Assembly (NCBI GenBank): GCA_910587475.1
Contig: CAJUMR010000008.1
Location: forward strand, 24,764 to 88,763
Length of the DNA stretch: 64,000 nt
Direction of reading: 5' to 3'
Source of the DNA: an uncultured Muribaculaceae bacterium
Lineage (GTDB): Bacteria; Bacteroidota; Bacteroidia; Bacteroidales; Muribaculaceae
Both the position numbers and the translations under genes were made by a program. The notes below the pieces were generated by a model. That model was not told the DNA's origin. It saw nothing but the letters and a program-made list of their open reading frames with translations, and did not search any database. Below are positions 32,490 to 41,969 of this stretch, in pieces (position 1 is the stretch's first letter; every line of letters begins with the position of its first letter).

Positions 32490-33413
32490 TCAGTCTTTTT
32501 TACGCCATGTCTGCGACAGTCTGTCGCCGACCCAGAGCCCTCCTAATATGAGTGTGCATCCGAAAATGCCGACGATCGAGATGCGCTCATGGATGGCTAT
32601 AGCCGATATGATGAGGGTGAAGATCGACTGCAGGTACATGTAATTGTTGGCCTTGACGGCTCCTACCTGTTTGATGATCTTGGCCCATAGGTAGTAAGCG
32701 ATCATCGATGCTCCGATGCCGAGGATCAGTATGTTGACGAGTACGGCACGGTTGGAAATCAACTCGACAGGATTGTTGAGCGGTTCGGCGAGGACGAACG
32801 GTATGGCTGTGATGATGCCGTAGAAGAAGGTCTTGCGTGTAATGAACCACAGATCATAGACTACATTGAGCTTGCGGAGCACCAGACTGTAGACCGACCA
32901 TCCGAATGCAGCGAGAATAGAGAGAATGTCGCCGATCGGCCTTACCTGAAGGTTGAAACTGCTGTTGAAAATGACACATCCGACGCCGAGAAAGGCAATG
33001 AACGACCCGACCAGCATGCCTTTCGACGGTCTTTCGCTCTTGTATATTATTCCGGCGAGCAACGACGTGATCAGCGGCGATGTCGAGGTGAGAAGTGAGA
33101 CATTGGTGGTGAGGGTGTATTCGAGGGCGGTGTTTTCGGCGAGAAAGTAGATCGATCCGCCGGTGATGCCGCAGATTGCAAAGAGCATTTCGTCGCGCAA
33201 AGAGTTGGCCCATAGTTTGGAGTGACTCATAAATAGCACGAGGACATAGGCCAGGATGAAACGGTAGACATAGATCTCGGCCGGATTCATGTTGTTGTCG
33301 AGAAGCACTTTTGTGGATACAAACGACCCGCCCCATATTGCTACGGTTATTACTGCCCCTAAATGGCCGAGTATCATGGCCTTCCGGTTTCTTGCTGTTA
33401 TTTCGTCAAGCAT
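32490..33413 (-). CDS. DMT/EamA family transporter
   Basis: A 307-residue protein with ten hydrophobic segments. GAVITVAIWGGSFVSTKVLL is the first and TSTSPLITSLLAGIIY and LILGIGASMIAYYLWAKII are from the repeated EamA halves. The substrate (drug or metabolite) cannot be told. It is convergent with the AlkD-like gene with a 9-base gap. Confidence 0.88.
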   Translation of the reverse strand: MLDEITARNRKAMILGHLGAVITVAIWGGSFVSTKVLLDNNMNPAEIYVYRFILAYVLVLFMSHSKLWANSLRDEMLFAICGITGGSIYFLAENTALEYTLTTNVSLLTSTSPLITSLLAGIIYKSERPSKGMLVGSFIAFLGVGCVIFNSSFNLQVRPIGDILSILAAFGWSVYSLVLRKLNVVYDLWFITRKTFFYGIITAIPFVLAEPLNNPVELISNRAVLVNILILGIGASMIAYYLWAKIIKQVGAVKANNYMYLQSIFTLIISAIAIHERISIVGIFGCTLILGGLWVGDRLSQTWRKKD

Positions 33414-33561
33414 AAAGCTAATTTATACTTATAGATTTTTCCACAAATTTAGTTAATTTTTCCGTTTTACGGTAAACTTCGAGGGCATATAATTTGTAAT
33501 TTTGTAAAGCGTCAGGCGAAACAAGCGCCTGCTATTATATAACGTTCAAAACATAGAACTC

Positions 33562-34266
33562 ATGAAAGTATTAAAAATTGCAGGGCTCGCTCTAATCAGC
33601 GCATCGTTGCTTATCGGCGAGACATCATGCTCATCAATGACAAATACAGGTAAGGGTGCATTAATCGGCGGCGGCGGTGGCGCTGCGGTCGGAGCCGGTC
33701 TCGGCGCATTGATCGGCGGCGGCAAGGGAGCCGGTATCGGCAGTGCGATCGGAGCGGCTGTCGGAGCAGGCGCAGGCGTACTTATCGGAAAGAAGATGGA
33801 TAAGCAGCAGAAAGAACTGCAGGAACAGCTTGCAAGTCAGGCTACTGTCGAGGAGACAACCGACCAGAACGGTCTCCGCGCTATCAAGGTGACCTTTGAC
33901 GGCGGTATATTGTTCCCGACCAACAAGTACACTCTCAATGCTCAGGCACAGGCCGATCTGTCGCGATTCGCGCAATCGCTGATCCAGAACCCCGGAACAA
34001 ATGTTCAGATCCTCGGCTTTACCGACAACACCGGAACATTTGCAGTCAACGAAAAGCTGTCGAACGAGCGTGCGGGATCAGTGTTGAGCTATCTGGTCAA
34101 CTGCGGAGTTTCGCCGACACGTCTGACTTCACAAGGAATACCGATGGCTGACTATGTAGCGTCGAACGACACAGCAGCCGGACGTGCACAGAACCGTCGT
34201 GTAGAGATTTATATCACCGCAGGTCAGGACATGATCAAGCAGGCCGAAGCCGGAACGCTTCAATAA
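33562..34266 (+). CDS. OmpA-family lipoprotein with glycine zipper
   Basis: A 234-residue protein. The signal LALISASLLIGETSC ends in a lipobox cysteine. A strongly glycine-rich stretch (about residues 33-75, GGGGGAAVGAGLGALIGGGK) is a glycine-zipper membrane motif. The C-terminal OmpA domain (ILGFTDNTGTFAVNEKLSNE, NDTAAGRAQNRRVEI) binds peptidoglycan. Such proteins tether the outer membrane to the wall. The leader carries a small hairpin CAGGCG/CGCCTG (33513-33531) and a TAATTTTG box at 33497-33504. Confidence 0.9.
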   Translation: MKVLKIAGLALISASLLIGETSCSSMTNTGKGALIGGGGGAAVGAGLGALIGGGKGAGIGSAIGAAVGAGAGVLIGKKMDKQQKELQEQLASQATVEETTDQNGLRAIKVTFDGGILFPTNKYTLNAQAQADLSRFAQSLIQNPGTNVQILGFTDNTGTFAVNEKLSNERAGSVLSYLVNCGVSPTRLTSQGIPMADYVASNDTAAGRAQNRRVEIYITAGQDMIKQAEAGTLQ

Positions 34267-34292
34267 ATAGTATAGCATAAAGAAAGGCAAAG

Positions 34293-34331
34293 TCGCGCCC
34301 GGCAGTCGTATAGTTGACTGGCCGGGCGCGA
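34293..34331 (+). terminator. GC-rich hairpin after the OmpA-like gene
   Basis: Arms TCGCGCCCGGCAGTC (34293-34307) and GACT plus GCCGGGCGCGA (34316-34331) pair over 15 bp with one bulged G. The following T-run is weak. Probable terminator or mRNA 3'-end stabiliser. Confidence 0.6.
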
Positions 34332-34430
34332 TGCTGTTTATCCGTCAGATGCATTTTGGGGGTGTATTCACATTTATTATTAAACAAGTTTTTAGAATGG
34401 CGGCAATTATGACTAATTTTGCCGGCAAAT

Positions 34431-36458
34431 ATGGATCTACAACGTAAATTACATCATATGATAGCAATGGCCGCTGTCCTGACGTTTAATGCAGCGGCGG
34501 CCGAAGAGCCCGCCGACACGACGATGGCCCTTGACGAGGTAGTCGTCAGGTCGGGCAGCGGAGTCCGTAAACTTAAAAGTGTGGCGACGTCGACCGACCT
34601 TATTTCGGCGTCGGAGCTGAAGAAGGCTGCCTGTTGCAATCTGGGCGAGAGTTTCACGACCAATCCGTCGGTAGATGTCAGCTACAGCGACGCCGCCACC
34701 GGAGCACGCCAGATCAAGCTGCTCGGTCTGTCGGGTTCGTATGTGCAGATGTTGACAGAGAATGTGCCTAATTTCAGAGGTGCGGCTTCACCGTTCGGAC
34801 TCGGATATGTCGCCGGACCATGGATGCAGTCGATCCAGGTGTCGAAAGGGGCAAGTTCGGTGAAGAACGGCTATGAGTCGATCAGCGGTCAGATCAATGT
34901 CGAGATGAAAAAACCTCAGCTCGATCCGTCGCTGTCGCTCAACGGCTATGTCGACCATCTTGGCAAAGTCGAACTCAATGCCGACGGTAATCTGCATTTC
35001 GGCGATTCGTGGTCGGGCGCTCTGTTGCTGCACGGCGAAAACTCGTTCAAAAGTCATGATGAGAACGGCGACGGTTTTATTGATATGCCTAAGATACGCC
35101 AGTTCTCGGCAATGAACCGGTGGGCTTATCTGGGGCAGAATTATGTGTTTCAGGCTGCTGTTAAATTCATCGGGGAAAACCGCCGCAGTGGTCAGGACGA
35201 CCATCATGCGTCGCATAAGATAGCAAATCCTTACCGCATCGACATCGACACCCGCCGTGTCGAAGCATTTACGAAAAATGCTTACATCTTTGATCATGAA
35301 AACGAGGGCAACGTTGCGCTGATACTTTCGACTTCATATCACGATCAGGATGCCGACTACGGTCACCGGTTCTATGATGTCAAGCAGAACGAGGTCTACG
35401 GTTCGCTGATGTTCGAGCGTAAATGGTCAGATCTTCACGCTCTTTCGACCGGATTGAGTTTCAATTATGACCGATTCGATCAGAATTGGCTCGCCGCTGA
35501 CGGAGGAGATCCCGAGCATGCGGTCGAAAGCGAGACTGTCGGAGGGGCCTATGCCCAGTACACGTTCAATCTTGACTCAAAGCTGATAGCGATGGGCGGA
35601 GTGCGATATGACCATAGCTCGCTCTACGGCTCGATGTTCACGCCGAGAATTCACGTGCGCTATTCGCCCGACGACAGATGGAGTTTCAACGCTTCGGCAG
35701 GCCGCGGGTATCGTTCGCCTCATCCGATGGCCGAGTACAATTATCTGTTGGCATCGTCGCGGCGTCCGGTCATTGAAGGCAAACTCCGGCAGGAGAGTGC
35801 ATGGAATTTCGGTGCGGGAGCCAATTGGACGTCGTATGTCGCAGGCCGCAAGCTGTCGCTCGGAGCCGAGTATTTCTACACGGTCTTTGATCATCAGCTG
35901 TGTGTCAATCTCGACCGCGACCCCCATGCAGTGTATTTCTACGATCTCGACGGACGATCGCGCAGCCACACTCTGCAGATCGAATCTTCATTTGAACCGA
36001 TATCAGATCTGTCGGTCGGCCTGGCCTACAGGTTGACGGATGTACGCAGCGATTACGGCGGTGACGGTCGCATGAGGCTGAAACCTCTGTCGTCGCGCAA
36101 CAAGGGATTGCTGACCGTGAGCTATTCGCCGATGATGGGGCTTTGGCAGTTTGATGCGTCTCTGGCGATCAACGGCGGCGGACGCATGCCCGATCCTTAT
36201 ATAATGTCAGACGGTTTGCCTTCATGGAAATCGACGTTCAAGGCTTACTGTACGCTCAACGCCCAGATCACCCGTAATTTCCGTCACTGGGCTGTCTATA
36301 TCGGCGGTGAAAACCTCACCGGCTATACCCAGCCCAATCCGATCGTGGGCGCAAACGATCCATGGGGAGCCAATTTCGATGCTACGATGATCTACGGTCC
36401 GCTTCATGGAGCTGTGGTATATGCGGGTTTCAGATACAATATTACAAAATACCTCTAA
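34431..36458 (+). CDS. TonB-dependent outer-membrane receptor, probable metal uptake
   Basis: A 675-residue protein with signal peptide (AMAAVLTFNAAAA), a TonB-box-like MALDEVVVRSG, a plug domain (KKAACCNLGESFTTNPSVDV, IQVSKGASSVKNGYESISGQ) and a beta-barrel ending in KYL. The plug's paired cysteines and the HMA-domain gene 13 bases downstream suggest heavy metal (copper-type) transport; the metal is not determined. The ATG at 34431 is preceded by TAATTTTG (34414-34421) with only 9 bases between. A TTG at 34419 is a poor alternative start. Confidence 0.88.
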   Translation: MDLQRKLHHMIAMAAVLTFNAAAAEEPADTTMALDEVVVRSGSGVRKLKSVATSTDLISASELKKAACCNLGESFTTNPSVDVSYSDAATGARQIKLLGLSGSYVQMLTENVPNFRGAASPFGLGYVAGPWMQSIQVSKGASSVKNGYESISGQINVEMKKPQLDPSLSLNGYVDHLGKVELNADGNLHFGDSWSGALLLHGENSFKSHDENGDGFIDMPKIRQFSAMNRWAYLGQNYVFQAAVKFIGENRRSGQDDHHASHKIANPYRIDIDTRRVEAFTKNAYIFDHENEGNVALILSTSYHDQDADYGHRFYDVKQNEVYGSLMFERKWSDLHALSTGLSFNYDRFDQNWLAADGGDPEHAVESETVGGAYAQYTFNLDSKLIAMGGVRYDHSSLYGSMFTPRIHVRYSPDDRWSFNASAGRGYRSPHPMAEYNYLLASSRRPVIEGKLRQESAWNFGAGANWTSYVAGRKLSLGAEYFYTVFDHQLCVNLDRDPHAVYFYDLDGRSRSHTLQIESSFEPISDLSVGLAYRLTDVRSDYGGDGRMRLKPLSSRNKGLLTVSYSPMMGLWQFDASLAINGGGRMPDPYIMSDGLPSWKSTFKAYCTLNAQITRNFRHWAVYIGGENLTGYTQPNPIVGANDPWGANFDATMIYGPLHGAVVYAGFRYNITKYL

Positions 36459-36471
36459 ATATATCTTCAAT

Positions 36472-36777
36472 ATGAGAAAAGCATTTTTCGCGTTAGTGTT
36501 GGGTCTCGCCGCTCTTTCGGCAACAGCGGCTCAACCGTCAGATACAACAGTGTGTTTCACCGTAGAACCGCCGATGACCTGTGCAAACTGTGTCAACAAG
36601 ATCAAGTCGAATCTCCGTTTTGAAAAGGGAGTCAAGAAGATCGATGCTTCGGTGAAAGACGCTGTTGTGGAAGTGACTTTTGATAAGAATAAGACTTCGC
36701 TGCAGAAGCTTGTGCCTGCATTCAAGAAGATCGGCTACAAGGCTACGCCGGTGGCGCTTCCCGAAAAGAAACATTAA
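36472..36777 (+). CDS. Small secreted HMA metal-binding protein
   Basis: A 101-residue protein. After a signal peptide (FFALVLGLAALSATAA) comes an HMA domain with the metal-binding motif MTCANCVNKIKSN (MxCxxC), then VEVTFDKNKTSLQKLVPAFK. HMA domains bind Cu(I), Zn or Hg. It probably receives metal from the TonB receptor upstream in the periplasm; this is inferred from adjacency. It ends 1 base before the convergent hemW gene. Confidence 0.9.
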   Translation: MRKAFFALVLGLAALSATAAQPSDTTVCFTVEPPMTCANCVNKIKSNLRFEKGVKKIDASVKDAVVEVTFDKNKTSLQKLVPAFKKIGYKATPVALPEKKH

Positions 36778-36778
36778 C

Positions 36779-37870
36779 CTACACGACAATGAGCTCGCGG
36801 AGTATCGCGTCGGAGCGGAACCATGCTTCCTCTGTGATGCGCAGTGCTCCGTCGGGCGTGAGAGTCATTGAGCGGTCGGCCAGAAATGGTGCGGCCGCTT
36901 TTTCTATATATTTCCTGCGGTCGGACGGCAGATCGGTCAGATGCAGACCTGCGGCTGTGCGCAGTGCTGTGATCAGCACATCGTTGAAACGTTGGTCTTC
37001 GTTTTCATTGTCGATGCAGAGTATGTCGTCTGAAGCAAGATATTTTTTCAGATCAGGAAGGTTGTAGCGTCTTGTTTTTCCGTCAAAACTGTGAGCTCCG
37101 GGTCCGAGGCCGAGATAGGGAGTGTCGGTCCAGTAGGCCGAATTGTGGCGGGAGTGCATGCCCGGCAACGCGAAATTGGAGATCTCATAGTGTCGATAGC
37201 CTTCAGCAACTGTGAGTGAGCACAGAAGCATATACATTTCTTCGAGCACCCGGTCGTCGGTCGCCGTCAGCTTGCCCGCTTCAAGTCTGGAGTGGAGCAC
37301 GGTGCCAGGTTCGTAGGTCAGGCAGTAGGCCGATATGTGGGGCAATCCTAAAGATAGCATCGTGAGCAGAGAGCTTTTCCATGATGCAATGTCTTGTCCG
37401 GGCAGTCCGTAGATGAGATCTGCCGAAACGTTGGCAATGCCGTTGTCGATTATTGCGGCGATCGCGCGACGTGCTCCGTCGGAGTCGTGTCGTCGGCCTA
37501 CAGCCTTGAGCTCGCGGTCGTCGAATGACTGAACACCGAGACTGACGCGGTTGACGCCCATGTCGCGCCAGAGTTTCACGACATCAGGGGTGATGTCGTC
37601 GGGGTTTGCCTCGATAGTGAACTCCACGGCATCTCCGACAGGAAGTGACTCTATGATGCGTCTGAGTGTGTCGGGCGGAAGTATCGACGGTGTGCCTCCG
37701 CCGATGTAGACGGTTTTAAAAGGCTCGGTTATCTCGTCGGCCCGTCGGGCATATTCAGCTGCAATGGCTTCGGGCAGAGAGTTGACGCTGCCGAGTGCCG
37801 GAGTGGAGAAAAAGTCGCAGTAGAGACATTTGCTGCGGCAGAAAGGTATGTGGATGTAAAGTCCGGCCAT
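36779..37870 (-). CDS. hemW: HemW-like radical SAM protein
   Basis: A 363-residue radical SAM protein. The N-terminus LYIHIPFCRSKCLYCDFFST carries the CX3CX2C cluster ligands. Further motifs are TVYIGGGTPSILPP and RVSLGVQSFDDRELKAVGRR. It belongs to the HemW (coproporphyrinogen oxidase-like) family, which includes heme chaperones rather than true oxidases. The start at 37870 (MAGLYIHIPF) is 5 bases after the stop of the nuclease gene. Confidence 0.9.
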   Translation of the reverse strand: MAGLYIHIPFCRSKCLYCDFFSTPALGSVNSLPEAIAAEYARRADEITEPFKTVYIGGGTPSILPPDTLRRIIESLPVGDAVEFTIEANPDDITPDVVKLWRDMGVNRVSLGVQSFDDRELKAVGRRHDSDGARRAIAAIIDNGIANVSADLIYGLPGQDIASWKSSLLTMLSLGLPHISAYCLTYEPGTVLHSRLEAGKLTATDDRVLEEMYMLLCSLTVAEGYRHYEISNFALPGMHSRHNSAYWTDTPYLGLGPGAHSFDGKTRRYNLPDLKKYLASDDILCIDNENEDQRFNDVLITALRTAAGLHLTDLPSDRRKYIEKAAAPFLADRSMTLTPDGALRITEEAWFRSDAILRELIVV

Positions 37871-37875
37871 CTGGA

Positions 37876-40851
37876 TCAATCGATATCTTTGGGTTGTCGG
37901 CCACATAGGTCTGCGAACGGACAGAACCGGCATGTGGCATCGTCGCATGCCTGATCAAACGGCATGTCGGGCGAGAAGATTTCCTCAATCATCGCAAAAA
38001 GCTGTTGGCGGAACTCTGGTTCGACCGAACGGTAATCGGTCACTTCTGTACCGTCGATCGATATAGCCGGGACGGCGTTTTCGGCCGCGATGGTGCGGAA
38101 CGGATAGACTACGGGCTTGATGGCCACGTCTGATCCGGTCATGTCGTGGTAGGCGAGGCAGTAGGTCAGCAACTGGAATGTCGCATCGTCGTCGGTGCGT
38201 TCGCGCTTGAATATCTTTTCGACGGTTGTGTCGGCCACCTTGTCGGATCCGGTCTTGTAGTCGATGAATCTCAGACTGCCGTCGGCAGCCATGTCGACAC
38301 GGTCGATCGACATCTTGAAGTTGACAGCCAGATTGTCGTTGATAATCCATGCCGGAGGGCTTTTGACCTCAAGTTCGCCTTTGATATATCTGAACGGTTC
38401 TGAGATACATTCCTGTCGTTCGATCTCAAGTATCTTCCTTATATACAGGTTAATCACCGAGCAAGTCACTGCGCCTTCGGCCGGCATCCGGTCGATGTTG
38501 TAGCTTGAAGCGTTGCGGTAATAGAGTCTGAAAACGGTGTCGGCAATGACATTGTCGAGATAGCCGGGTGTGTCGAGAATCGACGATATCGTGTCAGCTG
38601 TTATGGTCTGTTGCTCGAATTGTTTGAACAGAGTCTCGAATACATTGTGGACTATCGTTCCGTAGGCCGACGCTGTTATGTAGTCGGTGACGTTGTCTTC
38701 ACCGCGGAGATTGCGAACGTAGCGCAGATAGAATTTCAGACGGCACTTCTTGTACTCTTTCAGGGCGCTCGCCGACAGATTGGCGTTGCCGCCGGGCATG
38801 AAGCGCTGAAGATGATGCATTACGTCCTTGTCCTTTGTCACGGATATGGCTGCGGGTGAACTCACGTCAGAGGGGAAGTGAAGGGTAGAGAAACTGACGG
38901 TGCCGGGAGGTGCTATGTGGCGCAGTTGGGCTATGAAACGCGAAGTTTCCCCGGCTCCAAGCGATTGAGTGCGGGAGTCGTAGACCAATTTTACCTGTTT
39001 GGCCCTTGACAGCAGCCGGTAGAAGTAGTAAGTGTAGAGGGCGTCCTGACGGTCGATCGTTGTCATGCCGTAGCCGATGCGCAGGTTGTTGGGTATCATC
39101 GTGCGCATATAGCTTTTGCGGGGGAAGCTGTTTTCGTTCATCGACAGGATTATGATGTTGTCGAAGTCGAGCGATCGGGTTTCGAGGACGCCCATCACCT
39201 GCATGCCTCTCAACGGAGTGCCTTGCAGGTCGATGCGCCGCGACTGCATCATCTTTTCGAACAGAGCGAAGTAGGTGCTCTCGTTCATCGTGACCGAATA
39301 AGCTGCGATCAGACAGTTGAGTTCTTCGAGACCATTGCGGAAATAATCGAGCATCTCGAGTTCGGGCAGTCCTCCTTGCGATGGCTTGGCGTTGGCCTTC
39401 AGCGCTGTGCTGAGCCCGTCGATAAGGGCTGTCATGTATGAGCATATCTCCTTTGGATCATCAGCCGCCTTCACCGGAGTGAACAGATAGGTCAATGCCG
39501 GATATTTTTCACAGAGTTCGGTTGCGTCGAGATTGAACAGATTGTTCTTCGAGATGAAGCGTTTTATGTCTTCTGCGTCTGATGGAGCGATCACGTGGAC
39601 ATGGGGGTGGGAGAGTAGTTCCATTACGTCGGCATAGTAGTAATGGATCCGACCGCGGATCTGGCGCGCACGCAGTTGCATCGATATGATTGAATGGAGC
39701 ATCGATGCGAAGGCGCTCGCGCTGAACGGCACGCCCATCGTGATGTTGACTGCCGGGATTGTCTCCGGTATCGACATGAGCACCGGTGTGAGCAGATTTT
39801 CGTCAGGCAGGACAACGGCTGTGTTGATTGCGTTGTGCCGGTTGATAAGGCGGTCGTTGCTCCATCGGTCTATTATATCGGTGACAGCTTTTGCCTGAGC
39901 GATATCCGACGGCACGGCCATGACTTCGATCTTCGGCAATGTCGGGCATGGGCTGGCGTCGAAATCGGCGGGCATCGGAAAAATCTGTTTCAGTCTGCGG
40001 AGCTGCGAGGCCAATCGCCCTTCAAGTGCAAGATCGAGCATCGCTGAGTCGAAATCCCAGAAAAAATCGGCTGCGCCAATGTCGTTGAGCCGCTTGAGTA
40101 TAAGCATTTCGGCATTCGACAGATCGTTGAAGCCTATGAAGGCGTAGCGGCGCGACGACAGCGACTCGGCGTCTGACGACGATATTGCTGCAGCGGCGTC
40201 GCGGAGTTGTCCGCCGGCGGTGTCATAGCCTCTGGCGTGGATGGCGGCGACAAACGATCGGTAGAGGTCGCCGAGCAGCTGCCATAGGGTTATAAATCTC
40301 TGTTCGGGCGAGTCTTCGCCGTTGTAGTTGACATGACTCCAGAACTCGGTTACAGCAGCAGTGCGCGGGCTTTCTCCCCAAAGTTGTCTGACGATGCTTT
40401 TCTGCTCGTCGTCGAGATAGTCGGCGTTGATTTCTTTTAGTTCCTTGAGATTTTTGAACAGTTTGGCGGCGTCGACGAGCTGGCGGTCCACGTCGTCGAA
40501 ATCATCGAGGATCATGTTGCCCCAGAAGATAAATTTGTCGAAGTCGCGCAGTTGTTCATTGTGACCGCGTTCGGCCAGAAGGGTGCGGTAGCAGTCGTAG
40601 AGAAGAAAAAGCTGTTCGGTTCTGGGCATTTCGGGACGCGAAGCGTGGCGCGACACAAAGTTGCCCATCGTGGCGAAACGCGGCATGAAACGCGGACGGG
40701 CCGACGTCGCCATGAGTATATCATGCATGTATTTCTTGAGAAACATGGCGCTGCGCTTATTCGGGAAAATCAGCGTCAGCGAACTGAGATCGGCATTTTT
40801 TTCGATCAGGTATGCCGCTACGAGTTCAAGAAATTTTGGGCTGTTGTTCAT
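37876..40851 (-). CDS. AddB-like PD-(D/E)XK nuclease
   Basis: A 991-residue protein of the AddB/RecB-like superfamily. An N-terminal superfamily-1-like part (LTLIFPNKRSAMFLKKYM near residue 25) is followed by a helicase-like middle and a C-terminal nuclease (RFIDYKTGSDKVAD). The four cysteines KKCRLKFYLRYV and CDDATCRFCPFADLC are the AddB-type Fe-S cluster ligands. It probably repairs double-strand breaks with an AddA partner located elsewhere. It overlaps holB by 4 bases. Confidence 0.85.
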   Translation of the reverse strand: MNNSPKFLELVAAYLIEKNADLSSLTLIFPNKRSAMFLKKYMHDILMATSARPRFMPRFATMGNFVSRHASRPEMPRTEQLFLLYDCYRTLLAERGHNEQLRDFDKFIFWGNMILDDFDDVDRQLVDAAKLFKNLKELKEINADYLDDEQKSIVRQLWGESPRTAAVTEFWSHVNYNGEDSPEQRFITLWQLLGDLYRSFVAAIHARGYDTAGGQLRDAAAAISSSDAESLSSRRYAFIGFNDLSNAEMLILKRLNDIGAADFFWDFDSAMLDLALEGRLASQLRRLKQIFPMPADFDASPCPTLPKIEVMAVPSDIAQAKAVTDIIDRWSNDRLINRHNAINTAVVLPDENLLTPVLMSIPETIPAVNITMGVPFSASAFASMLHSIISMQLRARQIRGRIHYYYADVMELLSHPHVHVIAPSDAEDIKRFISKNNLFNLDATELCEKYPALTYLFTPVKAADDPKEICSYMTALIDGLSTALKANAKPSQGGLPELEMLDYFRNGLEELNCLIAAYSVTMNESTYFALFEKMMQSRRIDLQGTPLRGMQVMGVLETRSLDFDNIIILSMNENSFPRKSYMRTMIPNNLRIGYGMTTIDRQDALYTYYFYRLLSRAKQVKLVYDSRTQSLGAGETSRFIAQLRHIAPPGTVSFSTLHFPSDVSSPAAISVTKDKDVMHHLQRFMPGGNANLSASALKEYKKCRLKFYLRYVRNLRGEDNVTDYITASAYGTIVHNVFETLFKQFEQQTITADTISSILDTPGYLDNVIADTVFRLYYRNASSYNIDRMPAEGAVTCSVINLYIRKILEIERQECISEPFRYIKGELEVKSPPAWIINDNLAVNFKMSIDRVDMAADGSLRFIDYKTGSDKVADTTVEKIFKRERTDDDATFQLLTYCLAYHDMTGSDVAIKPVVYPFRTIAAENAVPAISIDGTEVTDYRSVEPEFRQQLFAMIEEIFSPDMPFDQACDDATCRFCPFADLCGRQPKDID

Positions 40852-41969
40852 GCTTTGAGCAAAAGGATGGTTTTGATAGCAAGGTCGAAGAAGACGATTT
40901 TGGCATTGGCGTTGCCGGCGATGTCGGTGCGGGCGTCGTTGACCATCTCGAACAGCTTCAGAACGTTTCGCTCATTGATGAAGCGCGCGAAGTTGACGCT
41001 GAAAGCGTTTTCTTCGGGTGTGAGGTAATTGAGTCCGTCGACTTTAAGGTTGAGGATGAAATTCTCGCGCATCATGCGGGCGCAATAATCAAGAAATGCG
41101 ATCGACTGTTCGCGGCCGAGAGCTGCAACGTCGGCGCTCCACTGTCTGAGCAGACCGATCTTGCGCTGGTAGGCCTTACGCATCAGTTCGATGAACAGAT
41201 CGAGAAATAGTTTTCTCGTTTTGGAGATATTGATCAGAGATATGGCTTCGGTGATGCTTCCTGTTGAGATTCTCGCAATCGATCGGGCGACAGCCTGATC
41301 GACGGCCATTGCACGGCAGAGATAGTCTTCTACTTCACTGTCGTCGTAGCGGGTCACGGCTATACGCTGTGTGCGCGAATATATGGTCGGCAGTATCCGG
41401 CGAGGATTGTCGCTGACCATTATAAACAATGTGTCGTCATGCGGCTCCTCGATGAGTTTGAGCATCTTGTTGGCGGTGTCCTCGTTCATCTTTTCAGGCA
41501 GCCAGAGCAGCACTATCTTGTAGCGCGACTGATGGGCGCGGAAATTGAGGCGGCGGTTGAGTTCGGCGCCTTCGTCGACATATATCTTCGGCTGGGTGTT
41601 GCCGGCTTCGATCAGCGAATTCCACAGCTCGGCATCCATGAAGGGCCTGTCGGAGAGCATCTGTTTGAATTCTTCAATATAGTCGGCCGACACAGCCGGT
41701 TTGCTCGCTTTTTTGACTACGGGATATGAAAATATAGTGTCGATGTGGTTGAATGTCGAGTGTTGCAGACATGAGTTGCAATGTCCGCAGCTGTCGCCTC
41801 CTTCGGGGTGCTCGCAGTGGATGTACTGCGCAAATGCTCGTGCAAGCATAAACTTGCCAGCCCCGGCCGGGCCTTCGAGCAGCAGGGCGTGGGGCACACG
41901 TGAGGCATCGGCCATTTCGACCAGTCGCTGTTTGATGTCAGCATGTCCGGGTATGTCGGCGAATCTCAT
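40848..41969 (-). CDS. holB: DNA polymerase III delta' subunit-like protein
   Basis: A 373-residue AAA+ clamp-loader protein. ALLLEGPAGAGKFMLARAFA is the P-loop region and the four cysteines in CEHPEGGDSCGHCNSCLQHS form the zinc site typical of delta'. KMLKLIEEPHDDTLFIMVSD and LPTIYSRTQRI are the delta' signature with the SRC-like motif (SRTQ). It overlaps neighbours by 4 bases at both ends within a five-gene operon. Confidence 0.92.
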   Translation of the reverse strand: MRFADIPGHADIKQRLVEMADASRVPHALLLEGPAGAGKFMLARAFAQYIHCEHPEGGDSCGHCNSCLQHSTFNHIDTIFSYPVVKKASKPAVSADYIEEFKQMLSDRPFMDAELWNSLIEAGNTQPKIYVDEGAELNRRLNFRAHQSRYKIVLLWLPEKMNEDTANKMLKLIEEPHDDTLFIMVSDNPRRILPTIYSRTQRIAVTRYDDSEVEDYLCRAMAVDQAVARSIARISTGSITEAISLINISKTRKLFLDLFIELMRKAYQRKIGLLRQWSADVAALGREQSIAFLDYCARMMRENFILNLKVDGLNYLTPEENAFSVNFARFINERNVLKLFEMVNDARTDIAGNANAKIVFFDLAIKTILLLKA

